Below are positions 1-5,804 of a stretch of 5,804 bases of DNA, piece after piece. Position numbers and translations under genes: made by a program. How positions within the stretch are numbered: the first letter of the stretch is position 1; each line of letters opens with the position of its first letter. The stretch lies in contig CALBYK010000079.1 of NCBI GenBank assembly GCA_937889855.1, forward strand, positions 1 through 5,804. The letters are read 5' to 3'. The notes beneath the pieces are model-generated. The model did not search any database, had not been told where the DNA came from, and saw nothing but the letters and a program-made list of their open reading frames with translations. Origin of the DNA: an uncultured Prevotella sp. (GTDB taxonomy: Bacteria; Bacteroidota; Bacteroidia; Bacteroidales; Bacteroidaceae).

Positions 1-1130
1 TCCAAAGCTACGGACTGGGCTTCTTCGAGTATTTCCAGCTTGCCGAGGACATCGGTGCCGAACCGCTTCCTGTACTCAACGTGGGTATGGCGTGCCAATT
101 CCAGAACTGGAACGACCCGAAGGCACACGTGCCTGTAGACTCATTGCAGCCCTACATCCAAGACTGTCTCGACCTAATAGAGTTCGCCAACGGCGACACT
201 ACAACCGTATGGGGACACAAGCGTGCCGAGATGGGACATCCAAAACCATTCAACATGAAGCTACTTGCCGTCGGCAACGAACAGTGGGACACTCTTTATT
301 ATGAACGTCTGCGCCCGTTCGTCAAGGCCATCAAGGCCCGCTATCCGAAGATACGCATCATCGGCACGTCGGGGCCTGACTCCGAAGGAGAAATGTTCGA
401 CAAGGGATGGAAAGCCATGCGAGAACTGAAAGCCGGCCTCGTGGACGAGCATTTCTACCGCGACGAGAAGTGGTTTCTCTCCCACGGACTGCGCTACGAG
501 CAGTACGACCGCAAGGGACCGAAGGTGTTTGCCGGAGAATATGCCTGCCACGGCAAGGGAAAGAAATGGAACCATTTCGAGGCTGCCCTCTACGAGGCTG
601 CCTTCATGACCGGCCTTGAGCGCAACGCCGACATCGTGCATATGGCAACATACGCACCACTCTTCGCACACATAGACGGATGGCAGTGGCGCCCAGACCT
701 GATTTGGTTTGACAACACACGCACATTGCTCACATCGAGCTACTACGTGCAGCAATTGTATTCTTGCAATAAAGGCACCAATGTGTTGCCACTGACAATG
801 AATGGACAACCGGTTGCTGGGCAGTACGGTCAGGACGGTTTATTTGCAAGTGCCGTTGCTGATAGCAATAAAGGAGAAATTATCGTAAAGGTTGCCAACA
901 CATCTGAGCAGACACAGGATATAACACTAAACCTTTCAGGAATGAAAGGTCAACACTCTGCAGTTGTCACAACCCTGCAATGCGACGATATGGATGCTGA
1001 GAATACTCTTGACAATCCTCAGCGTATACAACCCGTTGCCACAACCTCTCAATGCAAGAGTAGCAAAGGGGCGACGGTGCTCAACGACAAGCTACCAGCA
1101 AAGTCATTCCGCATATATATAATAAAATAA
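1..1130 (+). CDS. GH51 alpha-L-arabinofuranosidase, 3' part (start outside window)
   Basis: This gene releases alpha-L-arabinofuranosyl residues from arabinan, arabinoxylan or arabinogalactan side chains. The frame is open from base 3 to the TAA at 1128-1130, giving 375 visible residues; the ATG at 81 is internal, because conserved GH51 sequence (GLGFFEYFQLAEDIGAEPL) precedes it. The likely acid/base Glu is in LAVGNEQW (codon 279-281) and the likely nucleophile Glu is in VFAGEYACH (codon 537-539), the two catalytic positions of this clan A retaining family. The HMATYAPLF and WRPDLIWFDN segments around 640-715 are typical of the end of the barrel in the larger Bacteroidota/plant-type enzymes. 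The remainder, from about base 800, is the C-terminal beta-sandwich, ending in the characteristic LPAKSFRIYIIK. Roughly the C-terminal half to 60% of a usual protein of about 650 aa is present. Any signal peptide and N-terminal domain lie off the window. The gene converges on the GH35 gene and is therefore not in its transcript. The family call is firm; the exact glycan is inferred. Confidence 0.93.
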   Translation, partial: QSYGLGFFEYFQLAEDIGAEPLPVLNVGMACQFQNWNDPKAHVPVDSLQPYIQDCLDLIEFANGDTTTVWGHKRAEMGHPKPFNMKLLAVGNEQWDTLYYERLRPFVKAIKARYPKIRIIGTSGPDSEGEMFDKGWKAMRELKAGLVDEHFYRDEKWFLSHGLRYEQYDRKGPKVFAGEYACHGKGKKWNHFEAALYEAAFMTGLERNADIVHMATYAPLFAHIDGWQWRPDLIWFDNTRTLLTSSYYVQQLYSCNKGTNVLPLTMNGQPVAGQYGQDGLFASAVADSNKGEIIVKVANTSEQTQDITLNLSGMKGQHSAVVTTLQCDDMDAENTLDNPQRIQPVATTSQCKSSKGATVLNDKLPAKSFRIYIIK

Positions 1131-1358
1131 TCCTAACAGCAACGGATGCTGATTTACCAAGTGGCACGGTCAAAGAAAAGCAGATAGCACAGAGCAATAC
1201 AGATTAGTATTTGGCTTATTGTTTCACGATGGTTTCTATCAGACAAGTAAAAAACGGGAAGAGGGTGTGCGCCCTCTCCCCGTTTTTACTTCATTCTCAC
1301 TCCTTAGAGTTGCCAATTATCAAGCTGCCTTAGCATCACTCCATATACCAGATAAACC
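1131..1358. other. Convergent intergenic region
   Basis: This gap separates the stop codons of the GH51 (plus strand) and GH35 (minus strand) genes. It holds one strong hairpin terminator at 1245-1291, annotated separately, and a weak 5-bp stem CAGCA/TGCTG at 1137-1151. I see no RNA gene, no ORF with recognisable content and no promoter box in it. Confidence 0.7.
1245..1291. terminator. Bidirectional Rho-independent terminator shared by GH51 and GH35
   Basis: A long inverted repeat has left arm 1245-1265 (AAGT, six A, CGGGAAGAGGG) and right arm 1272-1291 (CCCTCTCCCCG, five T, ACTT), with a 6-nt loop TGTGCG. Pairing is complete apart from one A-C mismatch (1259/1278) and one bulged A (1249). 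The A run on the left and T run on the right place a U-tract after a GC-rich stem whichever strand is transcribed. It lies about 115 nt past the GH51 stop and about 68 nt past the GH35 stop, as expected for a shared terminator between convergent genes. Confidence 0.88.
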
Positions 1359-3737
1359 TTATTTATAAACATAAATTCTGTAATCTTTAACACTACCAGG
1401 TGCTCCCTGCTCCATACGCGGCAGGTACTCAATGCCAGTCATTGTATGTTCTTCGCCAAGGTCTATTACAAGCAGATGTGGTGAAGCAGCATCTTTCTCT
1501 GTCTGCCAGTAAGTAGATTCTTGCAAATCAAAAGCCTTGTCGCCAGTATGGTTGCCCAGAAGATTCTCCGAGTCGGCATATTTCACTTTCCATTGGTCGC
1601 GCGACAAACGCTTGCCATCCTTGCCATGCAAATAAAGTTCGGCAATAGCAACCGGCTTTCCATCGTGTGTAGAAGAACACTCAATGGCAATATAGCGTCC
1701 AGTGGCAGAATTAGCAAAATCTATAGTCTGCCATCCGTTACCATTCTTTGTTTCGCCTTTAGCGACAGGTGTAGCAGAATTGAGGTCGGGTTTATCGCCA
1801 ATATTATTGTGTTTTGCCGATTTATCGAGCTGCAACATATCAAGTTCTGGCTTTGATTGTCCCCATACAGTAGGCTCCTTTGGCCCAACCACGTCAAGCA
1901 CCACAATCTCGTTCTCGCCTTTCTTAAGCCAGCATCCAGGACAATAGAGAGTCTGTTGCGGGCCTATTCGCCAAAAGCGTCCTAAGGCATGACCATTGAC
2001 ATAAACCTGACCTTTACCCCACTTAGACATATTGAGGAAAGTGTCGCCAGTTTTCGACAATCTGAACGTGCCACGATAGTAGCCTATAGAAGATGGTGTG
2101 TTGTCGGCAAGTGCCACGTCATTGTGCGCTGTAGTCATTGCACGGTGTGCCGTAGCATAATCGTCGGCAATGCGTCTCATGCGCCAGTCCTTCAGATTCC
2201 ACGTAAGTTCGTCGCCGTCAACCTCGGCAGTGAGCGTGACGTCGCCGACAAGTCCTTTAAAGTCCTTTATGGCCCGTCCGAAGTTAATGCGTCCCATCGC
2301 CTCTACAAGTAATGTAAGCTTGTCGCCCTTCTTTGAAGCAGGAAGTGGCAACGAGCGTTCATTCTTCACACGGTCAACCTTTCCAATATATTTCCCGTTG
2401 ACGAACACCTGCACGAAGTCATGCCCGTCGATGTGCAGCACGGAGCCATCGGCAATCTCCGGCAAATCCGTGTTGTATATCATCGAGCCATAGCCCATGT
2501 TCATTTCTTCGAAAGTCTGCGGCTCACGACTTTCAGCCGTGCTGTCTACACCTATATATATAGGAGCTACATTCTTCAGCGCAATCTTCGGCACGCTTAT
2601 AATGTCGGCAGCCTTAGCTGGCACTGCCGGCAACTTCTTGTCGGCATACTTCTCCAGAGTTTTGCGCAGCAGCCAGTACTTCTCAGTAGGCTCGCCATAT
2701 TCGTTGATAGGCGCGTCGTAGTCATATGATGTGACATCGGGGGCAAACCCTGGCGAATTAGCACCCGCCCAATGTCCGAACGATGTTCCACCGTGTGTCA
2801 TGTATAGCGAGAACGATATGCCTTTTGAAAGCATCTCGTCGATGCCCGCCACCATGTCTGCGGCAGGGCGCGTCTCATGGCGTGCGCCCCATTTGTCGAA
2901 CCATCCGCTCCAGAATTCCGAGCACATGAGCGGAGCGTTGGGTCGCAATTCACGCAGGCGTCTAAACTGGTCGTCGATATTAGCTCCCGTACCGAAGTTC
3001 ATTGTCCACGTGAGGTCGTCGAGTCCGTTCTTCTCAAAGTTGGAGTTCCAGTCGCACTGGAAGAGCGTGGTCTTGGCATTTGGCGTGTCCCAGTATTTGC
3101 GCAGCGTGTCGCGAATCTGCGATACGTAAGGTTTGTCCTCGCCGTAGCTGCCATACTCATTCTCCACCTGCACCATGATGATTGGTCCGCCATGCGCTAT
3201 GGTGAGCGGAGCCAGCTGCTCAGCCACCTTCTTCTCGAAGCGGTCAACACACGCCATGAAGTAAGGGTCTTGCTCACGCAGGCGTATATCCTTCTTCTTG
3301 AGCAGCCACCAAGGCAGTCCGCCCATCTCCCATTCGGCACACACATAAGGCCCCGGGCGCACTATTACATACATACCGTTTTTCTTTGCCAGTCGGCAGA
3401 ACGCAGCCACGTCGTTCTGTCCTGTGAAGTCGAACTGTCCTTCCCTTTGTTCATGCAGGTTCCAGAAAATGTATATACATATAGTGTTCATGCCGAGCGC
3501 CTTGCACATTTTTATGCGGTGCTCCCAATATTGACGCGGAATACGCGGATAGTGAATCTCTGCAGCTTTCACCACAAACGGCTTGCCGTTCAGAAGAAAA
3601 GTTTTGTCACCAATAGCGAACGTGCTTTTAGCTGCAGGCACAACAGTTGCCTGACCAGGCACAGCAGCCATACTACTGCTGATAGTGAATGACGACATGA
3701 GCACCATGCCAGCCAACATCTTTGATACATGTCCCAT
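1359..3737 (-). CDS. Secreted GH35 beta-galactosidase with C-terminal F5/8 type C domain
   Basis: This gene encodes a 792-aa exo-acting beta-galactosidase that removes terminal beta-D-galactose, expected in the periplasm. The first 25 residues form a signal peptide (MGHVSK, hydrophobic stretch, SSSMAA) with no lipobox Cys. The GH35 barrel spans about residues 38-365. The family signature GGPIIMVQVENEYG carries the acid/base Glu194 (codon 3156-3158), and CSEFWSGWFD carries the nucleophile Glu274 (2916-2918). Beta-sandwich/jelly-roll domains follow at about 400-500 and 545-620, the second with the usual YYRGTF, GRFWRIGPQQTLY and GENEIVVLD motifs. Residues about 636-792 resemble the F5/8 type C (discoidin-like) end of Bacteroidota beta-galactosidases (DLQESTYWQT, LLVIDLGEEHT, IEYLPRM), possibly sugar-binding. 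Length and architecture are normal for the phylum. The start at 3737 is chosen because it gives a sensible signal peptide n-region; Met7, Met11 and Met14 would shorten it. No Shine-Dalgarno is visible. The gene lies 84 nt downstream of the GH30 gene, probably in one transcript. GC falls clearly in its 3' third. Confidence 0.95.
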   Translation of the reverse strand: MGHVSKMLAGMVLMSSFTISSSMAAVPGQATVVPAAKSTFAIGDKTFLLNGKPFVVKAAEIHYPRIPRQYWEHRIKMCKALGMNTICIYIFWNLHEQREGQFDFTGQNDVAAFCRLAKKNGMYVIVRPGPYVCAEWEMGGLPWWLLKKKDIRLREQDPYFMACVDRFEKKVAEQLAPLTIAHGGPIIMVQVENEYGSYGEDKPYVSQIRDTLRKYWDTPNAKTTLFQCDWNSNFEKNGLDDLTWTMNFGTGANIDDQFRRLRELRPNAPLMCSEFWSGWFDKWGARHETRPAADMVAGIDEMLSKGISFSLYMTHGGTSFGHWAGANSPGFAPDVTSYDYDAPINEYGEPTEKYWLLRKTLEKYADKKLPAVPAKAADIISVPKIALKNVAPIYIGVDSTAESREPQTFEEMNMGYGSMIYNTDLPEIADGSVLHIDGHDFVQVFVNGKYIGKVDRVKNERSLPLPASKKGDKLTLLVEAMGRINFGRAIKDFKGLVGDVTLTAEVDGDELTWNLKDWRMRRIADDYATAHRAMTTAHNDVALADNTPSSIGYYRGTFRLSKTGDTFLNMSKWGKGQVYVNGHALGRFWRIGPQQTLYCPGCWLKKGENEIVVLDVVGPKEPTVWGQSKPELDMLQLDKSAKHNNIGDKPDLNSATPVAKGETKNGNGWQTIDFANSATGRYIAIECSSTHDGKPVAIAELYLHGKDGKRLSRDQWKVKYADSENLLGNHTGDKAFDLQESTYWQTEKDAASPHLLVIDLGEEHTMTGIEYLPRMEQGAPGSVKDYRIYVYK

Positions 3738-3821
3738 ATTATTTCTCTCGTTATAATTTTGAATTTATTGAACTAATTACTGAAAGAGTAAATAGCCTAC
3801 ATTAGTATATTAAGTATGATA
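3738..3821 (-). other. GH30-GH35 intercistronic spacer
   Basis: These 84 AT-rich bases lie between the GH30 TAG stop and the GH35 ATG. I find no GC-rich hairpin with a T run and no exact TAnnTTTG box in the coding direction, which favours co-transcription of GH35 with GH30. The only inverted repeat noticed is a weak AGTAT/ATACT pair at 3804-3823, overlapping the end of the GH30 gene. The GH35 leader has only a weak purine stretch (ACGAGAGAA) about 6 nt before the ATG, as is usual in Bacteroidota. Confidence 0.55.
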
Positions 3822-5405
3822 CTATTTCTCAACAAATGTCGTTATACTTTTCGGTGCAAGCGTAGTGTTGCCATCGCTTGTTCCTACGGGAGCAAGGCTT
3901 TCCTCAGAAACGTCACTCGTCCTGTACATCATCCATGATTTCTGTCCTTCTCCGTCGATGCGAAACTTCACTGGCTTCATTTCCTCCGAATAGTTGATAG
4001 CCACTATCGCCCATTTACCATTGGCATTGCGATAGGCAGAGCACATCACACCATTAGGGTCGTTGAATCCCTCATTGATTTCATTGCCAAGTGCGTCTGT
4101 CGTGCGAATGTCGAAACGCTGCGCTCCCGGACGCACGAAACGACTATAGTTACCCAATGCCCAAAGAAGTTTTGAGTCAACGGCATATCCAGTCTTCCAA
4201 TTGTCGTTGCTGTAGATGCGCAACAGTCCGTCGCGGTAGTCGCCACCAGCCGCACGCCACCAGCTCCAACTTTCGGCATTGGCATAGCACAAGTCGTGAT
4301 GAATGACACGAGCCACATACAGAGCTGTCTTCATGGAGAAGTCGTAGCCACTTCCTCCACCAATCTCCTTATCATTGCCCATTATGCAGATTTCTGTCTG
4401 CCAAAACTTGACGTTCTGTTTCTTGCAAGCTTCTCGCAGTTGCATGCGGCATTCGCGCATATACTCAACAGGAGTGTTAGTCCAGTAACTGTGTCCGCCG
4501 ATGAGCCGAGGCAAATGTGCGACGTTGCCTACGTATGTCTGCGTACTGTCTTTGGTGAAGAAAGCCTTAATCTCGTTGCCGCGCTGCCAGCCGGCATCAT
4601 GAATGCCGAGCAGACAACGGTAGTCGCTCGACTCGTTAATGAGGATGTCAGTGTTAAGTTTCTGTTTAGAGAGAGCTTTGCCAAGTTCGCGTGCCACGTG
4701 CGCAATCTCACGGTTGGTGGCGGGCGAGCCTTCCTGCTTCGGACCAATCCAGTTCCAGTTACCGTCGGGCTCATTGCATGGGCTTATATAATTGATGTGC
4801 ACACCGTCGTGCTCTTCAATGCCGCTTATGGCGCGAGCCATATATTTTGCGAAATCGTCATAGCAATCGTCACGCAGGTTGATAGTGCCTCCACGCCCGG
4901 TGTTTGTCGCCATACCGTTCTTGGTGAAAAACACAGGGGCAGAATTGCAGAAAGCGAGTAGATAAGGTACCCCGCGCTGCTTTGCCAGTTTGAGGAAATG
5001 TCTCTGTCCGGCTTGCTTCGACCAATCGTAAGTGCCGTCAGCATTGAGCACACATTCAGTGCGTGTGGCTTCGTTTATGCCCGACTTTTCACCCTGCTCA
5101 GCACTGCCAGCTCCCAAGTTAAAGCGCCAAACCGACAATCCGATGCCCTTAGGCTTTCCTTGCGAGTCGTTGTCGGTTGAGAACAGCCAGTCGGCTATCT
5201 TGTTTTGCTGCTTCTCGTCCCATAGTCCAATATACTGCATGCTCCAGGCATCGCTTGCGCCAAAATGCTGTATGTGTTGCTCTGGTGAGGAAGGCATAAT
5301 GGTATACTCCGTTGCTGTGCGCGGAGTCTGTGCTGATAGCTGTATTGGAATGAGTGTAAATACTGCTGTAATGCCAAAGGCAGATGTTAGTTTTATTAAA
5401 CTCAT
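3822..5405 (-). CDS. Secreted GH30-family glycosidase (candidate endo-beta-1,6-galactanase or related)
   Basis: This 527-aa retaining clan A glycosidase is of the O-glycosyl hydrolase type. Residues 1-25 are a signal peptide (MSLIKLTS, hydrophobic core, QLSA then Q26), without a lipobox Cys, so a soluble periplasmic protein is expected. The barrel covers about 35-420: HFGASDAWSMQYIG near its start; SPCNEPDGNWNW with the acid/base Glu212 (codon 4770-4772); GGHSYW at 303-308; and VKFWQTEIC with the nucleophile Glu338 (4392-4394). NAESWSWWRA follows near 376-385. Residues about 425-527 form the small C-terminal beta-sandwich normal for GH30. The NSAPVFFTKNG and QEGS segments recall the NSPP and QEGC stretches I associate with GH30 enzymes such as fungal beta-1,6-galactanases, but GH30 also includes beta-1,6-glucanases, xylanases and beta-glucosidases, so the substrate is unproven. 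An in-frame TAA shortly upstream rules out a much longer start. It is the first gene of the probable GH30-GH35 operon, with its own promoter. The stop is TAG. Confidence 0.88.
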   Translation of the reverse strand: MSLIKLTSAFGITAVFTLIPIQLSAQTPRTATEYTIMPSSPEQHIQHFGASDAWSMQYIGLWDEKQQNKIADWLFSTDNDSQGKPKGIGLSVWRFNLGAGSAEQGEKSGINEATRTECVLNADGTYDWSKQAGQRHFLKLAKQRGVPYLLAFCNSAPVFFTKNGMATNTGRGGTINLRDDCYDDFAKYMARAISGIEEHDGVHINYISPCNEPDGNWNWIGPKQEGSPATNREIAHVARELGKALSKQKLNTDILINESSDYRCLLGIHDAGWQRGNEIKAFFTKDSTQTYVGNVAHLPRLIGGHSYWTNTPVEYMRECRMQLREACKKQNVKFWQTEICIMGNDKEIGGGSGYDFSMKTALYVARVIHHDLCYANAESWSWWRAAGGDYRDGLLRIYSNDNWKTGYAVDSKLLWALGNYSRFVRPGAQRFDIRTTDALGNEINEGFNDPNGVMCSAYRNANGKWAIVAINYSEEMKPVKFRIDGEGQKSWMMYRTSDVSEESLAPVGTSDGNTTLAPKSITTFVEK

Positions 5406-5435
5406 ATCTTCAGTTAAAATTTATATAGGTTTAAG

Positions 5436-5451
5436 ACAACTTTATTGTTGT
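5436..5451 (-). promoter_or_regulatory. Small inverted repeat at the predicted GH30 transcript start
   Basis: A perfect 5-bp inverted repeat, ACAAC and GTTGT separated by 6 nt, lies just after the -7 box. It sits where the GH30 mRNA should begin and would fold into a 5'-terminal stem-loop or serve as a short dyad for a protein. Five base pairs is little evidence on its own. Confidence 0.3.
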
Positions 5452-5455
5452 AATG

Positions 5456-5463
5456 CAAATTTA
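5456..5463 (-). promoter_or_regulatory. Bacteroidota -7 promoter box for GH30 (TAAATTTG)
   Basis: On the minus strand the sequence TAAATTTG matches the Bacteroidota primary sigma -7 consensus TAnnTTTG exactly. Transcription would start near 5450, giving a leader of about 45 nt before the GH30 ATG at 5405. No convincing TTTG -33 box is present about 19-21 nt upstream (the sequence there is around ACCTACATGAA), as is common for promoters that depend on an activator. Its place just after the regulator's terminator supports an independent GH30-GH35 transcript. Confidence 0.6.
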
Positions 5464-5464
5464 C

Positions 5465-5474
5465 GTATATATAC
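5465..5474. promoter_or_regulatory. 10-bp palindrome GTATATATAC in the GH30 promoter spacer
   Basis: This perfect palindrome sits one base upstream of the -7 box, inside the -33/-7 spacer. It might be an operator or simply a flexible AT-rich spacer. Alternating TA is low in information, so this is a weak call. Confidence 0.25.
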
Positions 5475-5499
5475 CCTTCATGTAGGTTGCTATAATAAT

Positions 5500-5546
5500 A
5501 AAAAAGGAGGTGATATTCTGATTTGTTTCAGAATATCACCTCTTTT
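5500..5546 (-). terminator. Rho-independent terminator of the AraC-type regulator gene
   Basis: On the plus strand the arms are 5501-5521 (AAAAAGGAGGTGATATTCTGA) and 5528-5546 (TCAGAATATCACCTCTTTT) with a 6-nt loop TTTGTT. The pairing is perfect except for one bulged G (5506 or 5507). Read on the minus strand, the stem is followed by six T, as expected for termination of the regulator whose stop lies 16 nt upstream. The A/T runs are roughly symmetric, so it could also stop plus-strand read-through. Confidence 0.85.
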
Positions 5547-5562
5547 CAATTGTAATGTTATT

Positions 5563-5804
5563 TTAAAGACTCTGCACGTACTGCTTGGGAGTCATCTGCA
5601 TCTTGCGCTTGAACAGATTGCGGAAATTCTTCACATCACCAAATCCACACTGCTCAGCCACGCGCTCCACACACGTCTGTCCCTCCTTGAACATCTGCAC
5701 TGCCTTGAACAACTTGTAATCATTGACAAACTCAATGAGCGACATACCAGTCATCTGCTTCAACTTCTTGTATAGCGATGAATGGCTCATAGCCAGTTTC
5801 TCGG
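5563..5804 (-). CDS. AraC-family DNA-binding domain, C-terminal part of a probable hybrid two-component regulator
   Basis: The frame is open from the window edge to the TAA at 5563-5565, giving 79 complete codons. The Met at 5790 is internal, since EKLA in the same frame precedes it and belongs to the first helix-turn-helix. The first HTH is LAMSHSSLYKKLKQMTGMS, followed by a linker helix (EFVNDYKLFKAVQMF), then the second HTH (CVERVAEQCGFGDVKNFRNL), ending in the AraC-family close FKRKMQMTPKQYVQSL. The SHSSLYKKLKQMTGMS wording is typical of the DNA-binding ends of Bacteroidota hybrid two-component systems (periplasmic sensor, histidine kinase, receiver and AraC output in one chain), which commonly control neighbouring glycan-degradation genes. 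Only the output domain is visible, so a stand-alone AraC regulator is also possible. It is on the same strand as GH30 but separated from it by a terminator and a new promoter, so it is probably not in the same transcript. Confidence 0.88.
   Translation of the reverse strand, partial: EKLAMSHSSLYKKLKQMTGMSLIEFVNDYKLFKAVQMFKEGQTCVERVAEQCGFGDVKNFRNLFKRKMQMTPKQYVQSL

Larger units (their letters stand above)
5406..5562 (-). other. Regulator-GH30 intergenic control region
   Basis: This 157-nt gap lies between the stop of the AraC-type regulator and the GH30 start, both on the minus strand. Reading in the direction of transcription it holds the regulator's terminator (5546 to 5500), about 37 nt of AT-rich sequence with a 10-bp palindrome, a -7 box at 5463-5456, a small hairpin at 5451-5436 and an AT-rich leader. 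An activator site for GH30 would have to fit in the short stretch upstream of the -7 box or overlap the terminator. Confidence 0.65.

Noticed and set aside
261..809. Minus-strand open frame of 182 codons inside GH51
   Set aside because: It overlaps the conserved GH51 catalytic region in antisense and has no recognisable content.
81..1130. ATG at 81 as the real start of the GH51 gene
   Set aside because: The same frame is open to the window edge and its upstream residues are conserved GH51 sequence, so the gene starts before the window.
2877..3692. Plus-strand open frame of 271 codons inside the GH35 gene
   Set aside because: It is antisense to the conserved catalytic part of GH35, its translation shows no recognisable domain, and it has no promoter or ribosome-binding context. 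It is a shadow of a GC-rich coding region.
3754..3761. Plus-strand TAATTTTG matching the TAnnTTTG promoter box
   Set aside because: It points into the antisense strand of GH30 with no plus-strand gene downstream and no -33 box; such AT-rich matches are expected by chance in spacers.
4296..4961. Plus-strand open frame of 221 codons inside GH30
   Set aside because: It is antisense to the GH30 catalytic domain with both catalytic residues intact; no domain or start signal of its own.
5506..5525. Perfect Shine-Dalgarno sequence GGAGG on the plus strand followed by a TTG
   Set aside because: The TTG frame at 5523 closes after ten codons, no ATG follows at suitable spacing, and the sequence is explained as an arm of the terminator stem.
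5032..5775. Plus-strand open frame of 247 codons crossing the GH30 5' end, its promoter and the AraC gene
   Set aside because: It runs through two real genes, the terminator hairpin and the promoter region, and its translation resembles no protein family. Chance open frame.
1..5804. Mobile elements, CRISPR arrays, tRNA or rRNA genes
   Set aside because: I saw no transposase-like protein, no terminal inverted repeats, no spaced direct repeats and no tRNA cloverleaf or rRNA sequence; the 12-nt match to the 16S tail is too short to be a rRNA fragment.

Overview
The window looks like part of a carbohydrate-degradation locus of a Bacteroidales bacterium, most likely Prevotella/Segatella or Bacteroides. 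Three things point there. The enzyme types (GH51, GH35 with a C-terminal discoidin-like domain, GH30) are typical of Bacteroidota polysaccharide utilisation loci. The gene starts have AT-rich leaders without Shine-Dalgarno sequences. An exact Bacteroidota-type -7 promoter box (TAnnTTTG) lies upstream of the GH30 gene. No SusC/SusD pair is visible, so this is an accessory or edge portion of a locus, or an enzyme cluster without its own transporter.

Layout, left to right. (1) Positions 1-1130, plus strand: the 3' part of a GH51 alpha-L-arabinofuranosidase gene whose start lies outside the window. (2) Positions 1131-1358: a convergent intergenic gap with a strong hairpin flanked by A and T runs, able to terminate transcription from both sides. 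(3) Positions 1359-3737, minus strand: a complete secreted GH35 beta-galactosidase of 792 aa with a C-terminal F5/8 type C (discoidin-like) region. (4) Positions 3822-5405, minus strand: a complete secreted GH30 glycosidase of 527 aa, 84 nt upstream of the GH35 gene and probably co-transcribed with it. (5) Positions 5406-5562: a compact control region with a GH30 promoter, a small hairpin at the predicted mRNA start and a terminator for the next gene. (6) Positions 5563-5804, minus strand: the C-terminal AraC-type DNA-binding domain of a regulator cut by the window edge, probably a hybrid two-component system (HTCS) protein.

The three enzymes make sense together as a periplasmic set for an arabinose- and galactose-containing plant glycan. 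GH51 would remove arabinofuranosyl side groups, GH35 would take off terminal beta-galactose, and GH30 would cut a beta-linked backbone or side chain. A beta-1,6-galactan is an attractive guess, which would make the substrate arabinogalactan, but the subfamily cannot be decided by eye. The adjacent AraC-type regulator is the natural candidate for sensing a breakdown product.

No undescribed system is evident. The most useful loose ends are the GH30 subfamily and substrate, the short control region in front of GH30, and a drop in GC content across the 3' ends of the two convergent genes.
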